Assembly (NCBI RefSeq): GCF_001073085.1
Contig: NZ_JVFV01000042.1
Location: 124,001 to 188,000, forward strand
Origin: Streptococcus pseudopneumoniae
GTDB lineage: Bacteria > Bacillota > Bacilli > Lactobacillales > Streptococcaceae
Length of the DNA stretch: 64,000 nucleotides
Direction: 5' to 3'
Below, piece by piece: positions 34,956 through 43,298 of the stretch. Both the position numbers and the translations under genes were made by a program. Position 1 is the stretch's first letter; the number at the start of each line of letters is the position of its first letter. Below the pieces are notes generated by a model. That model saw only the letters and a list, made by a program, of their open reading frames with translations, was not told the DNA's origin and searched no databases.

Positions 34956-37205
34956 TTACAATTTCTCACGCGCAGCTTTAGCAGCTTCTACAAGGCGGAT
35001 CAAGCTTTCTTTAGTTTCTGGAATACCACGTGTTTTCAAACCACAGTCAGGGTTGATCCATACTTTCTTGCTTGGTACTTTAGCAAGGATGGCTTCGATA
35101 GTGTGGTCGATTTCGCCTTCGTTAGGCACACGAGGAGAGTGGATATCGTAAACCCCAGGTCCAACTTCTGTTTGGAAATTTTTCGCTTTGAGTTCGTCCA
35201 AGATTTCAAGGTTTGAACGGCTTGCTTCAAATGAGATAACGTCGGCATCCAAGTTGTCGATAGCTGGGATGATATCTGTAAATTCTGAGTAACACATGTG
35301 AGTGTGGATTTGTGTGTCTGGTGCTACTGTTGAGTGTACCAAGCGGAAGGCTGGAATAGCCCAGTCAAGGTAGTCTTCGTACCAGTCGCTACGACGGAGT
35401 GGCAATTTCTCACGAAGAGCAGCCTCGTCGATTTGGATGATTTTCACGCCTGCAGCTTCAAGGTCAAGAACTTCATCCTTGATAGCAAGAGCGATTTGAA
35501 GAGTAGAATCCTTGATAGAGATGTCTTCACGTGGGAATGACCAGTTAAGGATGGTAACAGGCCCAGTCAACATACCTTTAACAGGTTTGTCAGTACGACT
35601 TTGTGCATAGCTAGACCATTTAACAGTGATTGGGTTGAGACGAGTGACATCACCCCAGATGATTGGTGGTTTAACACCACGCATACCGTATGATTGTACC
35701 CAACCGTTTTTAGAGAAGAGGTAACCTGACAAGTTTTGACCGAAGTACTCAACCATGTCATTACGCTCGAATTCACCGTGTACAAGCACGTCAAATCCTA
35801 CTTCTTCTTGCCACTTGATCCATTCGTCGATGGTTTCAGCAAGGAAGGCATCGTACTCTTCTTGTGACAATTCACCCTTACGGAAGGCCAAACGTTTAGC
35901 ACGAACTTCTTTTGTTTGAGGGAATGAACCGATGGTTGTTGTTGGAAGAGCTGGAAGTTTGAATGCTTCTTCTTGGATAGCTTCACGTTCTGCAAAGGCT
36001 GGCAAACGAGTGTAGTCTGCGTCAGTCAATCCAGCGATACGAGCACGAAGTTCCGCATTTTCACCAACACGTTCAGTCGCAAAGAGTTCTTTGTTAGCAG
36101 CAAGTGCTTCTGCACCTTGACCGTTGCGGATAGCATCCAAGTCACGGATCTCATCCAATTTTTCAACTGCGAACGCAAAGTGGTTCAAGATAGCTGGTTC
36201 AAATTCTTCGTTAGCAGTTGTAAATGGCACATGAAGAAGTGAACATGAGCTAGTCAAAACGATATTTTCAGCCGGGATTTGCTCAAGAACAGCCAAGCTC
36301 TTTTCGTAGTTGTTGCGCCAGATGTTCTTACCATTGACAATACCTGCATAGAGAGTCTTGTCAGCTGGGAAGCCACCTTTAACGAGTTCAAGAGTTTTCT
36401 TACCTTCAACGAAGTCAAGACCGATAGCATCTACTGGCAATTTGACAAGGTCAGCATAGACGTCACGAACGTCACCAAAGTATGTTTGAAGCAATACTTC
36501 AAGGCCTTTTTTGTCAGCCAAAAGCTTGTTGTAGAGGTTCAAGAAGAGAGCTTTTTCTTCTTCTGTCAAGTCTTTTACAAGAGCTGCTTCGTCCAATTGG
36601 ATACGAGTCGCACCAAGTTCAGCCAATTTAGCAAAAACATCTTGGTAAGCAGCTACTAAGCTATCTACGAAGTCTTCTGCTTTCACACCTTCTTCATAGT
36701 CTGATAATTGAAGGAAAGTGAATGGACCTACAAGGACAGGACGAGTGTTAAGACCAAGTTCTTTAGCTTCTTGGAACTCATCAAAGATCTTATGACCAGC
36801 CAATTTGACTTGAGTGTCTTTTTCAAATTTAGGAACGATGTAGTGGTAGTTAGTGTTGAACCATTTTTTCATCGGAAGGGCACGAACATCCCCTTTTTCT
36901 CCTTGGTAACCACGTCCCAAAGCAAAGTAACGTTCAAGATCAGACAATTCTAAGTTTTGAACAGATGCAGGAACTACGTTGAAAAGGAAAGCAGCATCAA
37001 GGAAGTTGTCATAGTGAGAAAAGTCATTTGATGGGATTTCAGTGATGCCTTTTTCTTTGACGATGTTCCAGTGTTTCGCACGCAATTCTTTAGCCGCAGC
37101 CAAGAGTTCTTCTTCTGAGATTTCTTTTCTAAAGTATTTTTCAGTTGTAAATTTTAATTCGCGGAATTCACCCAAACGAGGGAAACCGATAATTGTAGTT
37201 GACAT
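34956..37205 (-). CDS. metE: Cobalamin-independent methionine synthase
   Basis: Transfers the methyl group from 5-methyl-tetrahydropteroyl-polyglutamate to homocysteine. It has 749 residues in two barrel halves; zinc and homocysteine motifs are visible in the C-terminal half (HTHMCYSEF near 637-645, [10 protein letters not shown] near 655, NPDCGLKTR near 720). ATG 37205 follows GGAGG by 8 bases; the longer in-frame extension to 37364 is leader DNA with the MET-box. First gene of metE-metF. Confidence 0.97.
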   Translation of the reverse strand: MSTTIIGFPRLGEFRELKFTTEKYFRKEISEEELLAAAKELRAKHWNIVKEKGITEIPSNDFSHYDNFLDAAFLFNVVPASVQNLELSDLERYFALGRGYQGEKGDVRALPMKKWFNTNYHYIVPKFEKDTQVKLAGHKIFDEFQEAKELGLNTRPVLVGPFTFLQLSDYEEGVKAEDFVDSLVAAYQDVFAKLAELGATRIQLDEAALVKDLTEEEKALFLNLYNKLLADKKGLEVLLQTYFGDVRDVYADLVKLPVDAIGLDFVEGKKTLELVKGGFPADKTLYAGIVNGKNIWRNNYEKSLAVLEQIPAENIVLTSSCSLLHVPFTTANEEFEPAILNHFAFAVEKLDEIRDLDAIRNGQGAEALAANKELFATERVGENAELRARIAGLTDADYTRLPAFAEREAIQEEAFKLPALPTTTIGSFPQTKEVRAKRLAFRKGELSQEEYDAFLAETIDEWIKWQEEVGFDVLVHGEFERNDMVEYFGQNLSGYLFSKNGWVQSYGMRGVKPPIIWGDVTRLNPITVKWSSYAQSRTDKPVKGMLTGPVTILNWSFPREDISIKDSTLQIALAIKDEVLDLEAAGVKIIQIDEAALREKLPLRRSDWYEDYLDWAIPAFRLVHSTVAPDTQIHTHMCYSEFTDIIPAIDNLDADVISFEASRSNLEILDELKAKNFQTEVGPGVYDIHSPRVPNEGEIDHTIEAILAKVPSKKVWINPDCGLKTRGIPETKESLIRLVEAAKAAREKL

Positions 37206-37285
37206 GTTTTGTCCTCCAAAAATTGTTGTTGAAACTATCTTAACAAAAAAGAAACTGTCTGTATAATTGTAAAAAATTAGGCTTT

Positions 37286-37306
37286 GATATAGTTTGAAAC
37301 TATATC
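37286..37306. promoter_or_regulatory. MET-box (MetR/MtaR-type operator) upstream of metE
   Basis: Near-perfect palindrome with core TATAGTTTGAAACTATA (37288-37304), which fits the streptococcal MET-box TATAGTTTNAAACTATA bound by the LysR-type MetR/MtaR. It lies about 80-100 bases upstream of the metE ATG. Confidence 0.85.
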
Positions 37307-37320
37307 TCGATTTAAAAGAC

Positions 37321-37351
37321 AAAAAAAGATTTGGAGAAGATTCTCCAAATC
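37321..37351 (-). terminator. Terminator downstream of higBA
   Basis: Perfect stem GATTTGGAGAA-ga-TTCTCCAAATC (37328-37351), with TTTTTTT on the minus strand. Confidence 0.85.
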
Positions 37352-37555
37352 CTTTGATAGACAATGATTAATAGAGTTTTTAAATATCTACGTTTAGAAC
37401 AAAATATTAGTGAACCGAGAACTGACTATGGCTTGCTATTAGAAAAGACTATAGGTTGGCTTTCTTTTGTAATTCTGATATTTACCTGAAAAGTGCAGAC
37501 GGGAGGTAAAATTATCCAGTGGATGATTTTAGCCAACCAAGTAATTTCATCCCTA
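37352..37555. other. Gene-free stretch between the metE leader and higA
   Basis: About 200 AT-rich bases with scattered stops and no recognised gene, repeat or regulatory motif; it may be island boundary DNA. Confidence 0.4.
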
Positions 37556-37849
37556 TCAACCTTTTTCCTGTTCAAGTGGAACGACTGCTAGTGTCTTTCC
37601 TAAACTGGCAAGAACTTTTAAGACGGTATCCAACTGAGGACTAGTCTTCCCTGTTTCCATCCTAGCAATAACAGGCTGGCTCACTCCACTGAGTTCTTCT
37701 AGCTTTTTCTGACTGATACCTTGCTCATGTCTAGCTTCAATTAACTCACTCATGATAGCTACTCGCATATCACTTTCAAGGATTTCCTCCTTGGTGAAAA
37801 GTTGAGACCGAACATCCTTCCAATTACTCCCAATAGCACTATTTTTCAT
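37556..37849 (-). CDS. higA: HigA-like antitoxin (XRE-family HTH)
   Basis: DNA-binding antitoxin of a type II toxin-antitoxin pair. In 97 residues the helix-turn-helix is [29 protein letters not shown] (about 43-71). ATG 37849 follows GAGGAG by 6 bases and overlaps the toxin stop by 11 bases; toxin-first order is the HigBA hallmark. Its first residues (MKNSAIGS) recur in the chimeric scar at 40862-40984. The pair stands at the edge of the restriction island. Confidence 0.85.
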   Translation of the reverse strand: MKNSAIGSNWKDVRSQLFTKEEILESDMRVAIMSELIEARHEQGISQKKLEELSGVSQPVIARMETGKTSPQLDTVLKVLASLGKTLAVVPLEQEKG

Positions 37850-38204
37850 CACTTACTCCTCTTTCTTTTAAGTCCTTCAGTTCACGCTTGGCTTTTTCAA
37901 TTTCTCTCCTAGGAGTTTTCTGAGTCTTTTTGACAAAATGATGTAAAAGAACAAAACTCCCATCAAGCCAAGCTACAAATAAAATCCTATCCCTAAGAGG
38001 TCTTAGTTCCCAAATCTCATCTTCTAAATGTTTGATATAGGGTTCACCAGCTCTAGTCCCATGCTGACTCAACAACTCAATATAGTCGTTTAGTTTATTG
38101 AGTTTAATGCGACTATCTTTACTTTTACGACTAGCCAATTCTCTCATATAATCCAAGACTGGCTCGTTTCCATTTTTGTCCTTATAAAAGTAAATCGTAT
38201 GCAC
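37839..38204 (-). CDS. higB: HigB/RelE-family toxin (Gp49-like)
   Basis: Predicted ribosome-dependent mRNA interferase of the HigB/Gp49 family. It has 121 residues: a [17 protein letters not shown]-terminus, [21 protein letters not shown] near 65-85, [23 protein letters not shown] near 90-112. GTG 38204 follows AGAGG by 7 bases; an in-frame TTG at 38207 is less likely. A palindrome over its -10 box suggests autoregulation. A decayed second copy of its 3' end lies at 40972-41052. Confidence 0.85.
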   Translation of the reverse strand: MHTIYFYKDKNGNEPVLDYMRELASRKSKDSRIKLNKLNDYIELLSQHGTRAGEPYIKHLEDEIWELRPLRDRILFVAWLDGSFVLLHHFVKKTQKTPRREIEKAKRELKDLKERGVSDEK

Positions 38205-38226
38205 CAAGCAACCTCTTTTTAATTTA

Positions 38227-38245
38227 ATTATAACTTAAAAGTTAT
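38227..38245 (-). promoter_or_regulatory. higBA promoter and autoregulatory operator
   Basis: -10 TATAAT (38227-38232, minus strand) overlaps a perfect 16-bp palindrome ATAACTTAAAAGTTAT (38230-38245), placed to let HigA or HigBA block transcription. Confidence 0.65.
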
Positions 38246-38269
38246 TAAAAGTAAATCCAAATACTTATA

Positions 38270-38301
38270 AAAAGAAGACCTTAGAAAAACTCTAAAGGTC
38301 T
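38270..38301 (-). terminator. Terminator after the endonuclease V-like gene
   Basis: Minus-strand stem AGACCTTTAGA/TAAGGTCT followed by TCTTTTTA. Confidence 0.65.
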
Positions 38302-38360
38302 CATCTTTATTATTCGAAAAAATTACGAAAAGAGTTCTAAATTAGAGTTAATCCTGACTC

Positions 38361-38726
38361 TTACTCCAGCTCTATCCCCTTTTCACGGAGATTAGCCAGA
38401 CATTCCTCATAGTAGGTATCGTCATGTTCGCTATAGATAGTACTTTTCAGCTTCTCCTCTGCTAAGTCTTGATAAGGAGGGCAGGTCTTACCACGGTAGT
38501 TCTTGTCCAGCCACTCTGGACTGACCTTGTAACCACGACGCGCCATCTCCTCCATGATCAAGTCATGATAGGCATAGAGACGATAAGGCGAGTGGGTAAA
38601 GACATAGTCCACCGTCTCATGCTTTCTGCCCCAGCCATTGCCACGAAGGGCACAGCACTCTCGATGTTGTCCCAAGAGCTGAGGACGGGGAAGTTGTGAA
38701 ATCAAAGCCTCATGCCAAAGTCTCAT
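38361..38726 (-). CDS. T4 endonuclease V-like (Pyr_excise/TIGR02328) protein
   Basis: A 121-residue protein opening MRLWHEALISQLPRPQLLGQ. The N-terminal Trp-His and following basic residues recall the pyrimidine-dimer DNA glycosylase family (PF03013); the product is annotated in related genomes only as a TIGR02328-type protein, as I recall. Its DNA-repair activity is therefore inferred. AAAGGAG lies 6 bases before the ATG, and the start overlaps the end of the DUF1722 gene, so the two are coupled. Confidence 0.65.
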   Translation of the reverse strand: MRLWHEALISQLPRPQLLGQHRECCALRGNGWGRKHETVDYVFTHSPYRLYAYHDLIMEEMARRGYKVSPEWLDKNYRGKTCPPYQDLAEEKLKSTIYSEHDDTYYEECLANLREKGIELE

Positions 38727-39114
38727 GGAAGTCTCCTTTCAGCAAGGTAGAATGTTTCAGATAAGCATTTGGGTAACGTTCGAGCAACTCTCTCGTCTGA
38801 ACAATCAAGTCTTGCTTGGAAGCTTGACCAAAGCGGTAGCGATCCAGCAAGAGCATATAGCCCTTGCGCTCATCAGGACTGGCGTTCTTTTTAAAATAGC
38901 CCCAAATATGCTGGAAGGCATTGCAAACCTGACCCCTGTGTTCTGGAATCTGGCAGGCACAGTCAATCATCTCTTGAACCTGACTCACCTCCACCACTTC
39001 TTGCTTAAGATACTGTCGAATGTCCTTGTAAATATTGCTGGAATGGCTCAAAACAAGGTATTTATTTTCCGCCCAGAGTTGCTGACAAAGGGCACGTTGA
39101 TTGTTATTTTCCAT
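38710..39114 (-). CDS. DUF1722/YbgA-like protein
   Basis: Cytoplasmic protein of 134 residues with the DUF1722 pattern (LWAENKYLVLSHS at 13-25, KKNASPDERKGYMLLLDRYR near 74-93, LLERYPNAYLKHSTLL near 108-123). Function unknown; in other bacteria the domain is found alone or fused to DUF523 near photolyase or repair genes. Coupled by overlap to the endonuclease V-like gene, it may belong to a small DNA-repair unit adjoining hsdM. Confidence 0.7.
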   Translation of the reverse strand: MENNNQRALCQQLWAENKYLVLSHSSNIYKDIRQYLKQEVVEVSQVQEMIDCACQIPEHRGQVCNAFQHIWGYFKKNASPDERKGYMLLLDRYRFGQASKQDLIVQTRELLERYPNAYLKHSTLLKGDFHETLA

Positions 39115-39195
39115 ATTTCTCCTTACTTTCTACTAGTTCCCAGGAAATACGGAAACAAAGTTATTTTTATACAATGAGCGAATTAATTAAGCCCA

Positions 39196-40797
39196 TCACC
39201 CTTTAAAGTTTTTCAAAAACTCTTTGAACTCTGTATCGGCTTCCGGTGTGGTTCCGTGTAGTTGACCAAGCATTTCAAGTAGAGAAGCTGTTTGGTTTTG
39301 GATTGCTTCATTTGTCGTATTGATCTTGCTGACGATATCTGTCAGTGGCTCGACTTCTTCTTCCTCAAAGGTATCCACATAGCGAGGGATATTGAGGTTG
39401 TAGTCATTTTCGACGATTTCTTCATAGCTTGCAAGATGAGCAAACTTATCAATCTCCTCACGAGACTTGTAGGCTTCCAGAATCTTCTCGATATGAGCAT
39501 CCGTCATGATATTCTGGTTTTTACCCTTATCAAACTCCTTAGAAGCATCGATAAAGTAAACATCACGATTGGTACGATTCTTTTTGAGAATGATAACCGT
39601 AGTCGGAATGCTGGTATTAAAGAAGATATTGGCAGGTAGACCGATAACCGTATCAATAGCTCCTTCTTCTAACAAGGCCTTGCGAATAGTCCCTTCCGCA
39701 TTCCCACGGAAAAGAACACCATGGGGAAGAACGATAGCCATGACCCCATTATCCTGCTTGAGGTGGTAATATCCATGTAGGAGGAAGGCAAAGTCAGCCT
39801 TGGACTGGGGCGCCAGTTTCCCAAAAGGAGAGAAACGAGGGTCGGCCATAAAGCCAGAACTTGCTGACCACTTGGCTGAGTAGGGAGGGTTCATGAGAAC
39901 TCCATCAAAGTTGGTCGGTTCTTGAGTCGGCCAGTCTTCATCCAGTGTATCGGCATTGTGGAGAAATTGATTTTCAACTGGAACACCGTGTAGGATCATG
40001 TTCATCCGAGCCAAGTTATAAGTAGAGGTATTGAGCTCCTGATCAAAGTAGACCACTGTCTGCGGTTTATGAGAGTATTTCTTGGCATTGAGCAAGAGAG
40101 AGCCAGATCCCATGGTCGCATCATAGATGGTAAAGCCTAGCTGATCCTCACGACCCAAAAAGGCAATCTGAGTCATGAGCTTGGCAACAGGCTGAGGCGT
40201 ATAGAACTCACCAGCCTTCTTACCCGAGTCAGTCGCAAACTGACCAATCAGATACTCATAAGCATCCCCCAGCATATCGCCAGCATGACCAGCCACATCT
40301 AGCACAGCCAACTCTTTCATGACCGCTGCTACCGTTTGGTTTTGCTTTTGCGGAGTTGCCCCTAGCTTTTTAGAGTAGAGGTCGATATCTTCAAAGAGAT
40401 TTTCATAGAGGTCGTCACTCTGCTCGATATCACGAAAACCCTGAGCCAGATCTTCCAGCTGGAAAGTCCCCTCATTGACACGTGCTACCAGAGCCGTAAA
40501 GGTCAAGTCTGGTTTGATGATATAGTTGAGCTCATCATTCATGACAGAGACCAAATCCTCATGAGTATCTGCATCCTCGTAGTAATTGCGATAGACCTCA
40601 AGGGCACCCTCCAGACTATCTGTCCCCTCTTCCATGGTCTCAGCCACGAAAAAGAGCATCTTGTCTGACAGATACTTATAAAAGACCATGCCCAAAAGAT
40701 AGGACTTGTAGTCGTTGGCATCCATCTTAGAGCGGAGAACATCCGCTGAGTTCCACAGGGCTTGGTAGAGCGACTGGGACGTTTGTGTTGTTTCCAT
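39196..40797 (-). CDS. hsdM: Type I restriction-modification methyltransferase subunit
   Basis: N6-adenine DNA methyltransferase that modifies the site chosen by HsdS and forms part of the restriction complex. It has 533 residues: N-terminal helical HsdM_N domain (1-140), SAM-binding motif TIYDATMGSGSLLL near 225-238, and catalytic NPPY in VLMNPPYSAKW near 303. It looks intact. Unlike usual hsdMS operons, hsdS is not adjacent: 3.5 kb of CBASS-like genes and a recombination scar lie between. Confidence 0.95.
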   Translation of the reverse strand: METTQTSQSLYQALWNSADVLRSKMDANDYKSYLLGMVFYKYLSDKMLFFVAETMEEGTDSLEGALEVYRNYYEDADTHEDLVSVMNDELNYIIKPDLTFTALVARVNEGTFQLEDLAQGFRDIEQSDDLYENLFEDIDLYSKKLGATPQKQNQTVAAVMKELAVLDVAGHAGDMLGDAYEYLIGQFATDSGKKAGEFYTPQPVAKLMTQIAFLGREDQLGFTIYDATMGSGSLLLNAKKYSHKPQTVVYFDQELNTSTYNLARMNMILHGVPVENQFLHNADTLDEDWPTQEPTNFDGVLMNPPYSAKWSASSGFMADPRFSPFGKLAPQSKADFAFLLHGYYHLKQDNGVMAIVLPHGVLFRGNAEGTIRKALLEEGAIDTVIGLPANIFFNTSIPTTVIILKKNRTNRDVYFIDASKEFDKGKNQNIMTDAHIEKILEAYKSREEIDKFAHLASYEEIVENDYNLNIPRYVDTFEEEEVEPLTDIVSKINTTNEAIQNQTASLLEMLGQLHGTTPEADTEFKEFLKNFKG

Positions 40798-40861
40798 AGT
40801 GTTTCTTTCTAAGTTTTACAAATATTCTTCAAAAAGTGGTTGTTTAGAAATAACTAACCCT

Positions 40862-40984
40862 TTAGATAAACATATCCTGCAAGAGTTTCTTTTTGAGTGT
40901 TTCTAGCTGAGAAATTTTTTCTTGATAAGCTGTGATGAGGTTATCGAGGTTTGAGAAATAAGAGCCAATGGCACTATTCTTCAT
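40862..40984 (-). pseudogene. Chimeric scar: higA 5' end joined to hsdS 3' end
   Basis: A 40-codon reading frame begins MKNSAIGS, as in HigA (37849), then continues YFSNLDNLIT...KKKLLQDMFI, the C-terminal conserved repeat of an HsdS (compare the end of 43299-44507). It is most likely a by-product of recombination within an hsdS/toxin-antitoxin locus, not a functional gene. It has no good ribosome-binding site. Confidence 0.85.
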
Positions 40985-41052
40985 CTCTTAGCCCTCTTTC
41001 CTTCAAATCTTGAAACTCCCGCTTGGCTTTCTCGATCTCTCTTCTAGGTGTC
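40972..41052 (-). pseudogene. Remnant of a second higB 3' end
   Basis: Reads [25 protein letters not shown] and a stop, nearly identical to the HigB C-terminus ([25 protein letters not shown]). Upstream sequence is lost abruptly near 41052, where the AT-rich CBASS segment starts. It overlaps the chimeric higA-hsdS frame exactly as the intact toxin and antitoxin genes overlap. Confidence 0.85.
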
Positions 41053-41127
41053 TTTTATGATGTCTATTCAAATAATTCTATTTATAGATAATACATTTTT
41101 TTCATACCTTCTATATTATATAAGTAA

Positions 41128-42558
41128 TTAGTTAATTAAACCACTTAAAAAAGTGTTGGTAATATTTACCTCAAAAGGGATAGTTTTACCGTAACAAATA
41201 TTATTACTAACAATATAAGCTTCTACGTAATGTCTACCGAAATACGAGGTCTTCTCTTTTAAAATTCTTTTTCCTTTAAAATAATTTCCTCTAAGGCAAT
41301 TAGCATTTGTCGCTTCCATTCCGGTATTAGTAACCTTCCAATAGATATCGTATGTTGGCGGAAAATTACCTTTTAATTCAAAATCAATATCTCCATTTTT
41401 CGATATTACATCTCCACTTTTAATACGTTTCCTAATATTATCTTGCCTAAAAGAAGCACTGATACTTATTGGTAAAATTAATGATTCTGACCATTTACTT
41501 TTTTCATAATACGATAGTTCTTTCAAATCTATTCCAATATTAAAATTTTTATTATCTATACTTCGTCTAATATAAAACATCTTCATCGAATCTGAAAATT
41601 CAATATTTGTACTAAAATCTGAGTAAAGTTGTTCTAACCAATATAGAAACTTTTTGAAATAACGTTCATCTTCACTCCATTTTGTAGATAAATTTTCTTT
41701 TTCATTTACAGGATTAAGTACACATTTACGATTGGTGCTGTCATTATCTATTCCCTCAATCAAATGTAAAATTACATTTTCTAATAATTCTTCAAATGTT
41801 TCACTTTTAGAAACAACCTTTTGATAAGATTTAGCAGCTAGCGTAGTAATAATAATTGAGGAAGGTTTGTACTCCAATTCATTCTCAAAACATACTTCTG
41901 CATGCCTTTTTAATAATTGAACAATCCTTTGTAAAGGTGTTTTAATTGTATATTCAGGAAATTCCTCGAAAATTTGATTTAATCTTTTATACTCTTCTTT
42001 ATAATGCTCAAAATTAGACTGAGCCCGGAACCATTTATAATAACCTTTTGGGTTACTTATTTCCCAACTATTAGATAAATTATTAAAATCATGATGCCTC
42101 TTATCAGTGATGGCTATATCATCAGTTTGAGAATCGCCATACGGAACGCTAGGTAAAATATCAACATGAAAATTCACATCATCGCTGTATTCAATCGTCC
42201 AGCACCTATTACCATTATAAGGTTCCTTCTTCATACTATGTTTTTGCATGTAACTCTTTATATATTTCCCTAACAAATTTTTTAAATCCTCTTGAGCCTG
42301 TTCAAGCATATGTTTTCCAGTAAAATTACACACTATATCAACGTCATAGTTTCCATCATTAGTAAGTGGCTTTATAGCAGTACCAAGTTTTATAGATCCT
42401 TGTAAAAAAATATCTGGTCTATAATTAGATAATTCTGAATCGGAAATATAATCTACTATGGAATAATATCTATTTGTTGCTTTTTCGTAATTTGCATCAG
42501 AAATATCAATACTTTCGATCAATTCTTCAAGTTCAGGAACAGGTCTTAGTTTCTTCAA
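41128..42558 (-). CDS. CBASS-type CD-NTase (SMODS nucleotidyltransferase with AGS-C-like domain)
   Basis: Predicted cyclic-nucleotide synthase of an anti-phage CBASS system. The 476-residue protein has the polymerase-beta-like core: GS motif LQGSIKLGT (Gly54-Ser55), catalytic Asp72 and Asp74 in NYDVDIV, third Asp133 in FHVDILP. The C-terminal 100 residues (TYDIYWKVTNTGMEA, RGNYF, TSYFGRHYVEAYIV) match the AGS-C sensor domain of SMODS proteins. TTG start, with GAGGT about 7 bases upstream. It lies 18 bases after a membrane NUDIX gene, the likely effector. Codon use is more AT-rich than in hsdM and hsdR. The nucleotide product is unknown. Confidence 0.85.
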   Translation of the reverse strand: MKKLRPVPELEELIESIDISDANYEKATNRYYSIVDYISDSELSNYRPDIFLQGSIKLGTAIKPLTNDGNYDVDIVCNFTGKHMLEQAQEDLKNLLGKYIKSYMQKHSMKKEPYNGNRCWTIEYSDDVNFHVDILPSVPYGDSQTDDIAITDKRHHDFNNLSNSWEISNPKGYYKWFRAQSNFEHYKEEYKRLNQIFEEFPEYTIKTPLQRIVQLLKRHAEVCFENELEYKPSSIIITTLAAKSYQKVVSKSETFEELLENVILHLIEGIDNDSTNRKCVLNPVNEKENLSTKWSEDERYFKKFLYWLEQLYSDFSTNIEFSDSMKMFYIRRSIDNKNFNIGIDLKELSYYEKSKWSESLILPISISASFRQDNIRKRIKSGDVISKNGDIDFELKGNFPPTYDIYWKVTNTGMEATNANCLRGNYFKGKRILKEKTSYFGRHYVEAYIVSNNICYGKTIPFEVNITNTFLSGLIN

Positions 42559-42576
42559 TTTAATACCTCAAATATC

Positions 42577-43293
42577 TTATAAAATATATTTTGAATGTGC
42601 ACCGATTTTTTTAGAAAAACCATTAATCTGTACGCACTCTTTTTCAATATCTCGACAATCTATTAACTTGATCGTATTATGCTTACTTTGATAATCGGAT
42701 ATTAGATTCTCATATTCTTTTGGTAAATATATTTCGTAAATATCGAATATTAGAATTTCTTCTTTTTGATAATTTGTTGAAAATCTAATTCTAGGTTCTA
42801 TTTGTTTAACATACTCAATTCTTATATTCCTTAAGGCTTCTTTAGGAAGAATATTATCTGTTATTATTTCTTCTAAAAATTCTCTATACACTGATACTTC
42901 ACGATTTTTTCTAGAATTAAACCAATCTAAAATCTTTAATACATACTTACCTTTAGAAAAAAAGCGTAAATCCCCATCCTCATAAAATCCCACTTCATTC
43001 TCAAATCTAATTTCAAATCTAGTCTCTAACTCTTTGAATGAATCATAAACTTTATAAACACCTCCAACAGGTTGATATTGATCTATATGCTCCCCTTTTA
43101 TCAAAAGATACTTATTAGCAATTTTTATTCTATATAAATAAGCAATACTAAATCTGATATCTTTGTTCCAGAAACGAAGCACATCTAAATACATTTTAAT
43201 TCTTTTTCTGTTTGCAAATGCAAATCCAATTATTACCCATATAACATTTGTTAATAATCCTATAAAAATATCAAACAACAGAAAATCCTCCAT
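42577..43293 (-). CDS. Membrane-anchored SMODS-associated NUDIX protein, probable CBASS effector (Cap16-like)
   Basis: A 238-residue protein with one N-terminal membrane helix (about 5-28) and a cytoplasmic NUDIX-like domain: KYLLIKG near 61-67, QPVGGVYK at 74-81 and a degenerate NUDIX box REFLEE at 137-142. This TM-plus-NUDIX plan next to a CD-NTase fits the Cap16 type of CBASS effector, which would sense the cyclic nucleotide and disturb the membrane; this is inference from context. It starts 5 bases after the hsdS stop without a clear ribosome-binding site, so it may be translated by coupling to hsdS. Confidence 0.75.
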   Translation of the reverse strand: MEDFLLFDIFIGLLTNVIWVIIGFAFANRKRIKMYLDVLRFWNKDIRFSIAYLYRIKIANKYLLIKGEHIDQYQPVGGVYKVYDSFKELETRFEIRFENEVGFYEDGDLRFFSKGKYVLKILDWFNSRKNREVSVYREFLEEIITDNILPKEALRNIRIEYVKQIEPRIRFSTNYQKEEILIFDIYEIYLPKEYENLISDYQSKHNTIKLIDCRDIEKECVQINGFSKKIGAHSKYIL

Positions 43294-43298
43294 TAAAT

